Below are positions 1-7,884 of a DNA stretch of 64,000 nt, piece after piece; the stretch's first letter is position 1; every line of letters begins with the position of its first letter. The notes beneath the pieces were generated by a model, which saw only the letters and a list, made by a program, of their open reading frames with translations, was not told where the DNA came from and ran no database searches. Source of the DNA: CAXSBR01 sp964252015 (GTDB lineage Bacteria; Actinomycetota; Actinomycetes; Mycobacteriales; Jatrophihabitantaceae); assembly GCA_964252015.1 (NCBI GenBank), contig CAXULW010000007.1, forward strand, positions 62,001 through 126,000, read 5' to 3'. The translations under genes and the position numbers were made by a program.

Positions 1-150
1 AACCCCGTTGATCTGGCGGACGGATTCCGCGTCGTTGGGCGCGAGCACCATGATGTTCGTGGCGCCGTCCTCGCCGCTGTCGTGGGCCCACTCCGCCGCG
101 TTGATGAGCTGGGTCGCGCTCTCGACGAGCGCCAGGGTCTGGAACCTCAC
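1..150 (-). CDS. Partial gene at window edge, possibly a glycosyltransferase of the nonulosonate cluster
   Basis: Only the first 50 codons are visible; the gene runs off the left edge. It starts with a GTG that overlaps the stop of the NeuB-type gene as GTGA, the same junction used elsewhere in this operon, so translational coupling is likely. The visible protein begins VRFQTLALVESATQLINAAE and reads as a first beta strand and helix followed by a second strand (NIMVLAP). That is how GT-B type glycosyltransferases of the polysialyltransferase/GT52 kind often begin. Family assignment is inference from 50 residues plus context. Confidence 0.5.
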   Translation of the reverse strand, partial: MRFQTLALVESATQLINAAEWAHDSGEDGATNIMVLAPNDAESVRQINGV

Positions 151-1043
151 GGCGCCAGAACGGCGTTCGTCCGGCGCAACTTGCGCTGGATGGGAAGCTC
201 GCTGTCGTACACCCGCTTCACCCCGTCACCCAGCGCGCTCTCCACGACGCGGATGTCGCGCACCAGCCGAGCCACGCCGGCGGGTTCGATGGAGGCGGCC
301 TGGTCCGAGCCCCACAGCGCGCGGTCCAGGGTGATGTGGCGCTCGATGAAGCACGCCCCGAGCGCGACGGCGGCGATCGACGTCTGCAATCCGATCTCGT
401 GGCCGGAATAGCCGATCGGCACGTCCGGGTAGTTGTACGCCAGGGTGTGAATCATCCGCAGGTTCAGTTCCTCGGCCGGTGCCGGGTACGAGCTCGTGGT
501 GTGGCACATGATCAGCCGTTCACGCCCGAGTACCTCCACGGCGTGCCGAATCTGTTCGGGCGTGGACATGCCGGTCGACAGGATCACCGTGCGCTCGGTC
601 CGACGGACCCGTTGCAGCAGTTCGTCGTCGGTCAGGCAGGCCGACGCGATCTTGTGGGCGGGCGGGTCGAACAACTCGAGGAAGTCGACGCTGGGCACGT
701 CCCACGGCGACGCGAACCAGACGATGCCGCGATCGGAGCAGTGCCGGCTGATCGCGGCGTAACCGTTGTGGCCGAACTCGACGTGATGCCGGTAGGCCAG
801 GTAGGTCATCCGGCCCCACGGGGTGTCCCGCTCGACGTCCTGCTGGTCTTTCGGAACGCAGATCTCGGGCGTGCGCTTTTGGAACTTGACCGCGTCGCAG
901 CCGGCGTCGGCGGCCACGTCGATGAGCGCGAGCGCGTCCTCGAGCGAACCGTTGTGGTTGATGCCGATCTCCGCGGTGACGAAGACGGGGTGGTCCGGTC
1001 CGACCGGACGGTCACCGATGTAGCGCAAGCGATTCAGATCCAT
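147..1043 (-). CDS. neuB: NeuB-type nonulosonic acid synthase (sialic acid / Kdn synthase family)
   Basis: Enzymes of this family condense phosphoenolpyruvate with a mannose derivative (ManNAc, its 6-phosphate, or mannose-6-phosphate) to make a nine-carbon sialic-type sugar in the cytoplasm. The TIM barrel is recognisable from 'AEIGINHNG' near residue 24 through 'DAVKFQKRTPE', 'STGMST', 'GYSGHE' and 'IERHITLD'. ATG at 1043 is preferred because AAGGA lies 8 bases upstream; a TTG 18 bases earlier has no such support. At 298 residues it is about 50 short of classical NeuB: it ends shortly after the barrel and lacks the C-terminal SAF (antifreeze-like) domain. It overlaps the upstream synthetase gene by 32 bases and the downstream gene by 4. 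Whether the substrate is ManNAc, ManNAc-6-P or mannose-6-P cannot be read from the sequence. Confidence 0.9.
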   Translation of the reverse strand: MDLNRLRYIGDRPVGPDHPVFVTAEIGINHNGSLEDALALIDVAADAGCDAVKFQKRTPEICVPKDQQDVERDTPWGRMTYLAYRHHVEFGHNGYAAISRHCSDRGIVWFASPWDVPSVDFLELFDPPAHKIASACLTDDELLQRVRRTERTVILSTGMSTPEQIRHAVEVLGRERLIMCHTTSSYPAPAEELNLRMIHTLAYNYPDVPIGYSGHEIGLQTSIAAVALGACFIERHITLDRALWGSDQAASIEPAGVARLVRDIRVVESALGDGVKRVYDSELPIQRKLRRTNAVLAP

Positions 1044-2208
1044 GAGGGATGTCCTTTCCAAGCAGGTGAGACGCGACCTCGCGGACCGCGCCGTGGCCGC
1101 CGGGAGCGGCGGTGACGATGCGTGCTCGAGCCCGCACCGAGTAATGGGCGTCGGCGACCGCGATGGGCCAACCGACGATGTCGAAGCACGGCAGGTCGTT
1201 GACGTCGTTGCCGACGTACGCGGTACGGCTCAGCGCGTGTCCTCGTTCGGCGCACCACTGGGCCAGGGCAACGCCTTTGTCCGCGATTCCTGTCAACGCC
1301 GGGATCTGCAGTTTGCGGGCCCGGGCCGAGACCACCGGGTTGTGCTCGCTGGACAGGATGACGACGTCGAGCCCGACCCGCCGCAGCGCCGCGATGCCCA
1401 GTCCGTCGCCGCGGTGCACGCGTACCGACTCGCGTCCGTCCTGGTCGACCGTCACGCTGTCGTCGGTCAGGGTGCCGTCGAAGTCGAGCACGAGCGCGTC
1501 CAGGTCGCCGATCGCCAGTTGGCCGCCGGTGTCGAGATAGGCCGCCAACAGTCGCGCTCGTTCCAGGTCCGCGGGGTCGTCGATCTCCAGGGTCCGAGCG
1601 GGATCCACCTCGACCGGGCGGATCCGTCCATTGAACCGGTGTCCGCTACGACGCAGCGGTTCGACCCGCATGGCGTAGGCCGCGCCGGTTTCCAACATCT
1701 CGACCCGTCGGTCCTGACGACGCAAGCGCTGCGCCGCGTCGTGGTTCACCCCGGTGCCGTCGAGGTGCCACAGGAACCCGTGGGTTCGGGCGGCGGTGAA
1801 CGCCGAGTCGGCGCCGTCCGACAGCACCGCGCCGGTGACGGCGTCGATGTCGGAGCTGGTCAGGAACGGGCTGGTGCACTGGATAAGCACCGCGACAACG
1901 GCGTCGGCGCCGATGGTGTCGAGCGCGTGCAGCACGGCCGATTCGGAGGTGGCCGTGTCGCCGCTGAGCTCGGCGGGGCGGGCGACGATCTCGGCGCCGG
2001 CGTTGCGGGCCACCTCGGCGATCAGCGGGTCGTCGGTGGACACCACGACCCGCTGGACCAAGCGGGCCGCTCTGGCCGCCCGGACCGCGCGCACGACGAG
2101 GGGCACACCGCCGACCGGGGCGAGGTTCTTGCCCGGTACGCCTTTCGACCCACCGCGGGCGGGGATGACGGCCACGACGGCCGCAGTCATGCCGGGGTCG
2201 GTGTTCAC
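1012..2208 (-). CDS. neuA: Fused CMP-nonulosonate cytidylyltransferase and HAD phosphatase
   Basis: The N-terminal half is a NeuA-type synthetase, which activates a sialic-type sugar with CTP: it carries 'IPARGGSKGVPGKN' close to the start, then 'VVSTDDPLIAEVA' and 'QCTSPF'. The C-terminal half is a KdsC-like HAD phosphatase with all four catalytic motifs intact: DFDGTLTD, a Ser in 'ILSSE', Lys in 'ADKGVAL', and 'GNDVND'. The sugar synthase product may therefore be 9-phosphorylated and dephosphorylated by this same polypeptide. GTG at 2208 overlaps the preceding stop as GTGA and is preferred; ATG at 2190 is a possible shorter start. The two-domain order resembles animal CMAS and some bacterial NeuA proteins, in which the phosphatase half may or may not be active. 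Protein length is 398 residues. Confidence 0.88.
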   Translation of the reverse strand: MNTDPGMTAAVVAVIPARGGSKGVPGKNLAPVGGVPLVVRAVRAARAARLVQRVVVSTDDPLIAEVARNAGAEIVARPAELSGDTATSESAVLHALDTIGADAVVAVLIQCTSPFLTSSDIDAVTGAVLSDGADSAFTAARTHGFLWHLDGTGVNHDAAQRLRRQDRRVEMLETGAAYAMRVEPLRRSGHRFNGRIRPVEVDPARTLEIDDPADLERARLLAAYLDTGGQLAIGDLDALVLDFDGTLTDDSVTVDQDGRESVRVHRGDGLGIAALRRVGLDVVILSSEHNPVVSARARKLQIPALTGIADKGVALAQWCAERGHALSRTAYVGNDVNDLPCFDIVGWPIAVADAHYSVRARARIVTAAPGGHGAVREVASHLLGKDIPHGSESLALHR

Positions 2209-3503
2209 AGGCCGGCCAAACGTTTGATCCGCGGCTCGAGGTTGTTGACGCCGAGGTGGTAACCGCGCCGGGCGGTCGCACGGAGAGCTCGGCTGGGCCA
2301 TGACGTCGCAACGGAATCGCGCGTCGATGCGCTGATTGGAACGCCGTAGACGTCAACACCGTGCTTGGCCAGCAGGAAGGGCAGGTAGCTCGCCGCGTCG
2401 GTGGCATCCCACCACGCTCGCAACGGTGGCCGCGGGGCAGCTGCGAGCGCCGTGATACGCCGGGCGGCCTCGGCGAACGGCTCGGGGTCGTCCACGCCGT
2501 TGTTCGCGGCCCAGCCGGGGTCGGTCTTCGGCACCGTACCGGCATGCAGAGCAGCCCACGAAGCAAAGACCCCGGCACCAAGGAAGACGTGGTTGCCCAA
2601 CGATTCGCGAATGCCGAAGTCGGTGAGTATCGCGGTCGGAATGTGACGGTGCATGGCCTCGATGGCCGCAGTGGAGCTGACCGTGACGCACAGATCGGTC
2701 CGGTCCAGCACGTCGGACATGGACCCGTAGATCAGCTCTACGTTGGCGGGCAGCCGCCGGCGGCGCAGCAAGGTCGCGAAGTGGTAGGGCTCCACGTGGG
2801 TGGTCCGCTCGCCGGGCCGACTACGCAGCTTGACGAGCACCCGACGCGACGGGTTTGTGGTCGCGTGTTCGAGGACCTGCGCTATGGCGTACCGGCGCTC
2901 GTCGCGGGTCTCGGGCACCCCGGGCTGGGTCACGAAGGTAGTCGTGAACGGGCGTTTGCGTCCCGCCGCGGTGGGGTCGTACACGCGCCCGCTCAGGAAC
3001 GGCAACGAAGCCTGCACGACCGAATCCGGGTCGGCGTCGACGGCCGCCAGCACGTCGCGGAAGGAGCGCGCATCACTGGCCGAGTTCGCCAGCACGAGGT
3101 CAGCGCCGGCCCGCAGCAACAGGCCGTCGATCGCGCGCTCGTAGACCAGGCCGACGTAACCGGTGACCACGATCGGCCGGTCCGCCCGACCGCGCCAGGC
3201 GTGCGCCAACGCACGGATGAGTGCTTGTACCGCACCTCCCATACAGGCCAGCACGACGATGCTGGCGTCGGTATCGGCCAGATCGCCGACCAGCTCGCCC
3301 ATAGTCGAGCGACGCAGGCTGTCCGCCGTGTAACCGGTGTCGTCCAGCTGCCGATCGCTCGGGGTCGCCCGACCCTGGACCAGAATGGTGTGCACCCGCA
3401 CGTCGACGCCAGGCGCCAGTCGGCGCGCCAGGGCCGCTCCCCACTTCCAGCGGGTATCCGAGTCGGCGATCACGTAGATGTCGCACGTTTCAGTTCTGGT
3501 CAC
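2205..3503 (-). CDS. DUF6716-like putative glycosyltransferase
   Basis: The first gene of the minus-strand nonulosonate operon encodes 432 residues. The protein looks like the actinobacterial family labelled DUF6716 putative glycosyltransferase, often found beside neuA and neuB. A GT-B style layout is visible: an N-terminal Rossmann-like half ('IYVIADSDTRWKWGAALARR'), 'VVTGYVGLVYERAIDG' in the middle, and a C-terminal half with 'VELIYGSMSDVLDRTDLCVTVSSTAAIEAM', here written in pieces: VELIYGSMSDVL, then CVTVSSTAAIEAM, the latter typical of nucleotide-sugar binding in polysialyltransferase-type folds. GTG at 3503 is used; no convincing ribosome binding site precedes it. A divergent GT2 gene begins 279 bases away, so the intervening region should hold both promoters. 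Donor and acceptor are unknown. Confidence 0.7.
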   Translation of the reverse strand: MTRTETCDIYVIADSDTRWKWGAALARRLAPGVDVRVHTILVQGRATPSDRQLDDTGYTADSLRRSTMGELVGDLADTDASIVVLACMGGAVQALIRALAHAWRGRADRPIVVTGYVGLVYERAIDGLLLRAGADLVLANSASDARSFRDVLAAVDADPDSVVQASLPFLSGRVYDPTAAGRKRPFTTTFVTQPGVPETRDERRYAIAQVLEHATTNPSRRVLVKLRSRPGERTTHVEPYHFATLLRRRRLPANVELIYGSMSDVLDRTDLCVTVSSTAAIEAMHRHIPTAILTDFGIRESLGNHVFLGAGVFASWAALHAGTVPKTDPGWAANNGVDDPEPFAEAARRITALAAAPRPPLRAWWDATDAASYLPFLLAKHGVDVYGVPISASTRDSVATSWPSRALRATARRGYHLGVNNLEPRIKRLAGL

Positions 3504-3782
3504 GGGGTGTCGACTGCCGGGTTCGAACGAACGCTCAACCGTGGGGGAGGGACTGACACCGCTCAGATGCTAAGGAGCCGACCTTGACTGGGAACCGTTT
3601 TCAGGTGGCGTGACACGTACCTTCAGATGAAGGGAGCGTGAAGAAACTCATTAGTGTGAATTCTGTTGTGCGCAGACGTTCGCGGTCATCGGCACGCGCC
3701 GGCTACGTCCGCTCAGCTCGTAGTCGTGGTCCGGTCGTGTCGCGTCCACCTCGTGTTCATCGCCCTACGCGATCATGCATCC

Positions 3783-4778
3783 GTGGGCAACGAAGAACCG
3801 ATTCTCAGCGTCGTCCTGCCGGTCCGCGACGCCGAACCATTCATCGCCGACGCGTTGAACTCCCTGCGACACAACACCGATCCGGATTTCGAGTTCATAG
3901 TCATCGATGACGGCTCTGTGGACGGCACGTCCGAGGTCATCGCCGACCACGCCGAGTTGCTCCCACAGATGCGGGTCGTCCGCCATGACCGCGCCGTCGG
4001 GTTGGCCGACGCCCGTAACGTCGGTATCGACGAAGCCCGGGGCCGTTACGTGACGTTCCTCGACGGAGACGATTGGCTGGCGCCGGGTTACCTCACCCAG
4101 CTGGTGACCGCGATCGAGACGCTGGCCTGCGACTTCGTACGCGTCGACCACGTCCAAGTAAAGGGCCGTCAACGTATGGTGTTTCGGGCTCCGGAGGCAC
4201 GCCGCGGTGTCGTGCTCGATCCCCGCTCCGGCATCCTGCCGGCCTTCAAGAGCACGATGGTCGACTATCCGTACGCCTGGGCCGGGGTCTACCGACGCGA
4301 CCTGGGGCCGCGGCTGAAATTTCCGGCCGGCCTGCACACGGCTGAGGACCGCCCGTGGATCTGGCGCCTGCACCGGGAAGCCCACAGTTACGCGGTTGTC
4401 TCGCTGGCCGGGGTCTTCTACCGGCGGCAGGTGGCCAATTCCCTGACGCAGACCGGCGACCTGCGGCAGCTGCACTTTCTCGACGCGTTCACGCTGGTGT
4501 TGGACCAGGTCGCCACCGAGCCGACCCTGCAACTCAAAGCCGTCCGGCAGTACCTCGCGGTGCTCGCGCATCAACTCCGGTTGGCTGGGCGGATGGATCG
4601 TTCGACCAGCCGACACATGCTTGACCAGGCGCGCGGCCTGCTCGACGCTATTCCGACCGATGTACTGATCGAGGCCACGCCGACGGATGCCCGGGCTCGC
4701 GTCCTGCGCCCCATCCTGGGCACTGGTCCCGGGCGGCGGCGACGTCGAGCGGCGCCCATAGCGAAAGCCCTCGCGTGA
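3783..4778 (+). CDS. GT2-family glycosyltransferase
   Basis: This is a GT-A fold glycosyltransferase: 'LSVVLPVRDAEPFI' opens the domain, 'IVIDDGSVDGT' and 'ARNVGIDEARG' follow, and 'FLDGDDWL' supplies the metal-binding Asp motif. A Trp-containing acceptor region ('TAEDRPWIWRLH') follows, and the C-terminus is basic (RRRRRAAP). GTG at 3783 gives a 331-residue protein that begins right at the domain. The frame stays open to 3666, with another GTG at 3753, and no clear ribosome binding site separates the options. The stop overlaps the GTG of the polysialyltransferase-like gene (GTGA), so the two proteins are likely co-made. Probable role: adding a sugar to the surface glycan of this cluster. Confidence 0.82.
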   Translation: MGNEEPILSVVLPVRDAEPFIADALNSLRHNTDPDFEFIVIDDGSVDGTSEVIADHAELLPQMRVVRHDRAVGLADARNVGIDEARGRYVTFLDGDDWLAPGYLTQLVTAIETLACDFVRVDHVQVKGRQRMVFRAPEARRGVVLDPRSGILPAFKSTMVDYPYAWAGVYRRDLGPRLKFPAGLHTAEDRPWIWRLHREAHSYAVVSLAGVFYRRQVANSLTQTGDLRQLHFLDAFTLVLDQVATEPTLQLKAVRQYLAVLAHQLRLAGRMDRSTSRHMLDQARGLLDAIPTDVLIEATPTDARARVLRPILGTGPGRRRRRAAPIAKALA

Positions 4779-6064
4779 CTCAGGTCTTTTACTGTTCGAC
4801 CTTCTTCGGGGCCCTGACGCTCAGCGCCGCCATCGACGCCGGGTGCTTCGCCGGTGGTGATGAACACCGGTTGCTGATCGTGTCCTCGAACGCGGCCGTT
4901 CCCGAGGTCACCGTCCGCGTCGACCACACGCCCGGGTTCGAGACCCTGCGCGGCCGCTTCGACGAAATTGTCTTCTGGAACGAGCTCATTGCGCCGTTGC
5001 ATCCCGCCGACTGGTCCCCGGGCGCGGCGGAGCTACCGATGCTCAGTCGCCTGGTGGGAGCGCGGCTGGGGTTGGACGTCGTCAGCGAACTGGTGGTGGA
5101 ATCCATCGCGGTGGCCCCCGCCCGGACGATCGCGGGGCTGCTGCGGGACTGTCCGATCACCGTCTTCTCGGACGGTCTGATGAGCTACGGGCCGACGCGC
5201 GATGCTCTGCCGACCGACATCGGCGGTCGGGTGCGCCGCGTGCTCTACCTGGACCTGGTGCCGTTCCTGGAGCCGCTGCTGCTGCGCGAGTACGACGTCA
5301 AGATCGAAGCGGTACCGCGCGCGGCGTTCACCCGGGTACTGGCTCAGCTCCCGGAACCTCCCGGGGCCGGCGCAGCCCGCGGCTGTCCAGTGATCGTCGG
5401 CCAGTACCTGTCCGCAGTGGGTATCGGGACGCGTGACGACGAGGCCACCCTGCACGCCGACATGCTGCGGGCACTCGCGGCCCGGGGGTACGGCCACGTC
5501 GTGTTCAAACCGCACCCCGCCGCTGGAACCGGTCAGGTCCGCCGCTTGCGGGCGGTCGCGGCCGGGCTGGGGGTGCAGCTCACCGTGGTCGAGGACTCGG
5601 TGTCGGCGGAGGCCTGGTTGCGGGTGGCCCGCCCTGAGCTGGTGGTGTCCTGCTTCTCGACCGCGCTGCTCACCGCGTCGTGTTACTTCGATCTGCCCGT
5701 GGCCACGATGGGATGCGCGGCGGCACTCGAGCAGCTCACGCCTTACCAGAACAGCAACCGCATACCGGTCACCCTCGTCGATGCGCTCATCCCTGAGCTC
5801 GACATCGACGGAACCATCACCCCGCCGGTGCCGGCCGACGTGGCGCAACTCGTGCAGGCGGTCGGGTACTGCATGCAGCCCCTTCGCAACCCCGACCTGC
5901 GAGAGTCGGCCGTCGCGTATCTCCGCGAGTACGGATCGGCCCGGTACTTCAAGCGCCGCCGGCTCGAGGCGACCGGCCTGGTGCCCAGGCCGCGGTTGCA
6001 GCGCGCGTCGCTGAAAATCGTCGGCAGCCGGGGCCGTCGGGTGGTCGCGCGATTACGACGGTGA
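4775..6064 (+). CDS. Polysialyltransferase-like glycosyltransferase
   Basis: The 429-residue protein carries the hallmarks of bacterial alpha-2,8-polysialyltransferase-family enzymes: an acidic-Gly motif ('VFSDG', residues ~130-134), an HP motif ('VFKPHP', ~243-248) and a Ser-rich donor motif ('VVSCFSTAL', ~290-298), in that order. Such enzymes transfer sialic acid from CMP-sugar to a growing glycan at the inner membrane face. The C-terminus is basic. The gene sits opposite the CMP-nonulosonate synthetase operon, which would supply its donor. GTG 4775 overlaps the GT2 stop codon by 4 bases. Whether it makes a homopolymer or adds single residues is unknown. Confidence 0.78.
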   Translation: MTQVFYCSTFFGALTLSAAIDAGCFAGGDEHRLLIVSSNAAVPEVTVRVDHTPGFETLRGRFDEIVFWNELIAPLHPADWSPGAAELPMLSRLVGARLGLDVVSELVVESIAVAPARTIAGLLRDCPITVFSDGLMSYGPTRDALPTDIGGRVRRVLYLDLVPFLEPLLLREYDVKIEAVPRAAFTRVLAQLPEPPGAGAARGCPVIVGQYLSAVGIGTRDDEATLHADMLRALAARGYGHVVFKPHPAAGTGQVRRLRAVAAGLGVQLTVVEDSVSAEAWLRVARPELVVSCFSTALLTASCYFDLPVATMGCAAALEQLTPYQNSNRIPVTLVDALIPELDIDGTITPPVPADVAQLVQAVGYCMQPLRNPDLRESAVAYLREYGSARYFKRRRLEATGLVPRPRLQRASLKIVGSRGRRVVARLRR

Positions 6065-6102
6065 CGCGGCCCTGTTTGGCCGTTGAGCGAGCTCCTGGCT
6101 GT

Positions 6103-6108
6103 TAGCGT
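6103..6108 (+). promoter_or_regulatory. Putative -10 box for a leaderless start
   Basis: TAGCGT ends 7 bases before GTG 6116, with no ribosome binding site between. This spacing fits transcription starting at or next to the start codon, which is common in actinobacteria. Confidence 0.4.
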
Positions 6109-6115
6109 GCGCAGC

Positions 6116-7729
6116 GTGGGCCACCCGGTGTCTCGACGTCGATTCCTCGGCCTGTCGATCACGGCCGGCGCGGTGGCCGCAGCGTTGTCCGGATGCACCG
6201 AGTCGGCCCAGCGCAGCCCCACGACCGTGACGCCGGTGTCGGCCGGTGGGATCAGCCCCGGAGGCCCCGCCCTGTCCGCACGGCCCGGGTCGGGATCGCT
6301 CGGGCCGGCGGCCAGCGAGGCCCGGATGAACGGCACGTATGACTGGCATCTGGGTCCGATCGGGGCGCCGGACGCCGTCGAGGGCTTTACGAACAAGACC
6401 GATGTCGCCCCGGGCGAGTCCTTCACGCTGTTCATCTCCTCCACGGCGAACCTGGTTGACGTCGAGGCGCTGCGGATGGGCGCCTACCGACACGGCCACG
6501 CCCGCTTGGTGTGGTCCAAGCGGGGAGTCCGCGTGCACCGGCAGGTCAAGGCCACGCTGCAGGCGCACACCTTCATGAACACGGCCGAGTGGGAGCCCAC
6601 GCTCACCGTCCCGACCCACGGCTGGCCCGAAGGCGCGTACCTGCTCCGGCTGAGCTGCGCCGATGGCGGTCGCTACGTCCCGGTGATCGTTCGCTCCGAG
6701 GACGCGAGCGGCCGGATTCTGATCGTGCACGCCACGTCGACGTGGGCCGCGTACAACCTGTGGGGCGAACGCAGCCTGTATCAAGGACCCGGTGGGCCCG
6801 ACGACTACGTCAACCGCTCCCGCGTGGTGAGCTTCAACCGCCCGTACGACAAGCGTGGAGCGGAGAAGTTCCTGGCCTTCGAACGGCCGGTGGTCGAGCT
6901 GGCCGAACGGCTGCGACTGCCGTTGGCCTACACCACGAGCGCGCACGTGCATACCAATCCCCAGCTGCTGATGAGCGCTTCCGCGATCATCTCCCTCGGG
7001 CACGACGAGTACTGGACGCCACGGATGCGGTCCAACGTGACCGCGGCGCGCGACGCCGGCGTCAATGTGGCCTTCCTGGGCGCCAACGCCTGCTTTCGCC
7101 GCATCCGCTTCGAGCCCGGTGGTGGCGGGGACAACCGTCATGTGGTCTGTTACAAGACGGACTGGCGCAACGACCCGATGCACGGCGTTGACGACGCGCT
7201 GGTCACCAACGACTTCCGCCAGAATCCCAAACCCGACCCGGAATGCACGCTCACCGGCACCTACTACGAGGCCTACCCGGCCGCGGGGGCCTACCAGGTG
7301 CTCGCTGCGGACAGTTGGTTGTTCGCCGGCACCGGAGCCAAGAAGGGCTCGAAGTATCCGGGGCTGATCGGTCCTGAATACGACCGGGTGAACCCGGTGG
7401 TGGAGCTACCGCGCCCGATGCAGGTCCTGGCGCATTCGCCGATCCGCTGCAAGCGCACGAACACCTACTCCGACTCGGCCTACTACACGACCGACAGCGG
7501 CGCCGGTGTGTTCAACGCGGGCACAATGAACTGGACCAGGGCGCTGTTTCCGTTGCCCAACCGGGGCTTCTCGCCGCAGACCTCGGCCTTCGTACAGCGG
7601 GTGACGGCGAACCTGCTCAACGCATTCAAGGGCGGTCCGGCCGGGGCGCGGTTCCCCGCCGTCGACAACCTCGACCACGTCAAGCCCTACGTCGGCGACC
7701 CGACCTGGGACCGCCACGACCTGTGGTGA
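6116..7729 (+). CDS. Tat-exported lipoprotein with N,N-dimethylformamidase beta-subunit-like domain
   Basis: The N-terminus has a twin-arginine signal with a lipobox: 'SRRRFLGLSITAG' and then 'ALSGC', so export by Tat and anchoring to the membrane are predicted. The rest (to 537 residues) matches the domain seen in the large subunit of N,N-dimethylformamidase, recognised by 'IVHATSTWAAYNLWG', 'ISLGHDEYWT' and 'GTMNW'. Most members of this domain family in actinobacteria are secreted and of unknown substrate; amidase activity should not be assumed. GTG 6116 is chosen over GTG 6128 because a TAGCGT hexamer sits 7 bases upstream. It follows the glycan cluster by 51 bases on the same strand, so a cell-surface role is plausible but unproven. 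Confidence 0.72.
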   Translation: MGHPVSRRRFLGLSITAGAVAAALSGCTESAQRSPTTVTPVSAGGISPGGPALSARPGSGSLGPAASEARMNGTYDWHLGPIGAPDAVEGFTNKTDVAPGESFTLFISSTANLVDVEALRMGAYRHGHARLVWSKRGVRVHRQVKATLQAHTFMNTAEWEPTLTVPTHGWPEGAYLLRLSCADGGRYVPVIVRSEDASGRILIVHATSTWAAYNLWGERSLYQGPGGPDDYVNRSRVVSFNRPYDKRGAEKFLAFERPVVELAERLRLPLAYTTSAHVHTNPQLLMSASAIISLGHDEYWTPRMRSNVTAARDAGVNVAFLGANACFRRIRFEPGGGGDNRHVVCYKTDWRNDPMHGVDDALVTNDFRQNPKPDPECTLTGTYYEAYPAAGAYQVLAADSWLFAGTGAKKGSKYPGLIGPEYDRVNPVVELPRPMQVLAHSPIRCKRTNTYSDSAYYTTDSGAGVFNAGTMNWTRALFPLPNRGFSPQTSAFVQRVTANLLNAFKGGPAGARFPAVDNLDHVKPYVGDPTWDRHDLW

Positions 7730-7734
7730 CCGGG

Positions 7735-7754
7735 GTCGGCTGAGCCCCGCCGAC
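7735..7754 (+). terminator. Possible hairpin terminator
   Basis: GTCGGC and GCCGAC form a 6-bp stem around TGAGCCCC, 6 bases after the stop at 7729. There is no U tract, which is usual in GC-rich actinobacteria. Confidence 0.35.
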
Positions 7755-7884
7755 GGGATGGGCCCGGGGCCAACCGTGGCCGCAGCGTCCCCTGCAGTTG
7801 GCCCACTGGCTATGTACAACGTTGCAAGAATTTGCGACGCTGAGGCCCCGGGGGATGTATCCGGGTCTCAACGTGGAGGTCCGC

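Noticed and set aside
3638..3910. GTG with AGGGAG before it, 90-residue Arg-rich frame
   Set aside because: It overlaps the GT2 start in another frame and has no protein-like composition; Arg-rich shadow frames are common in GC-rich DNA.
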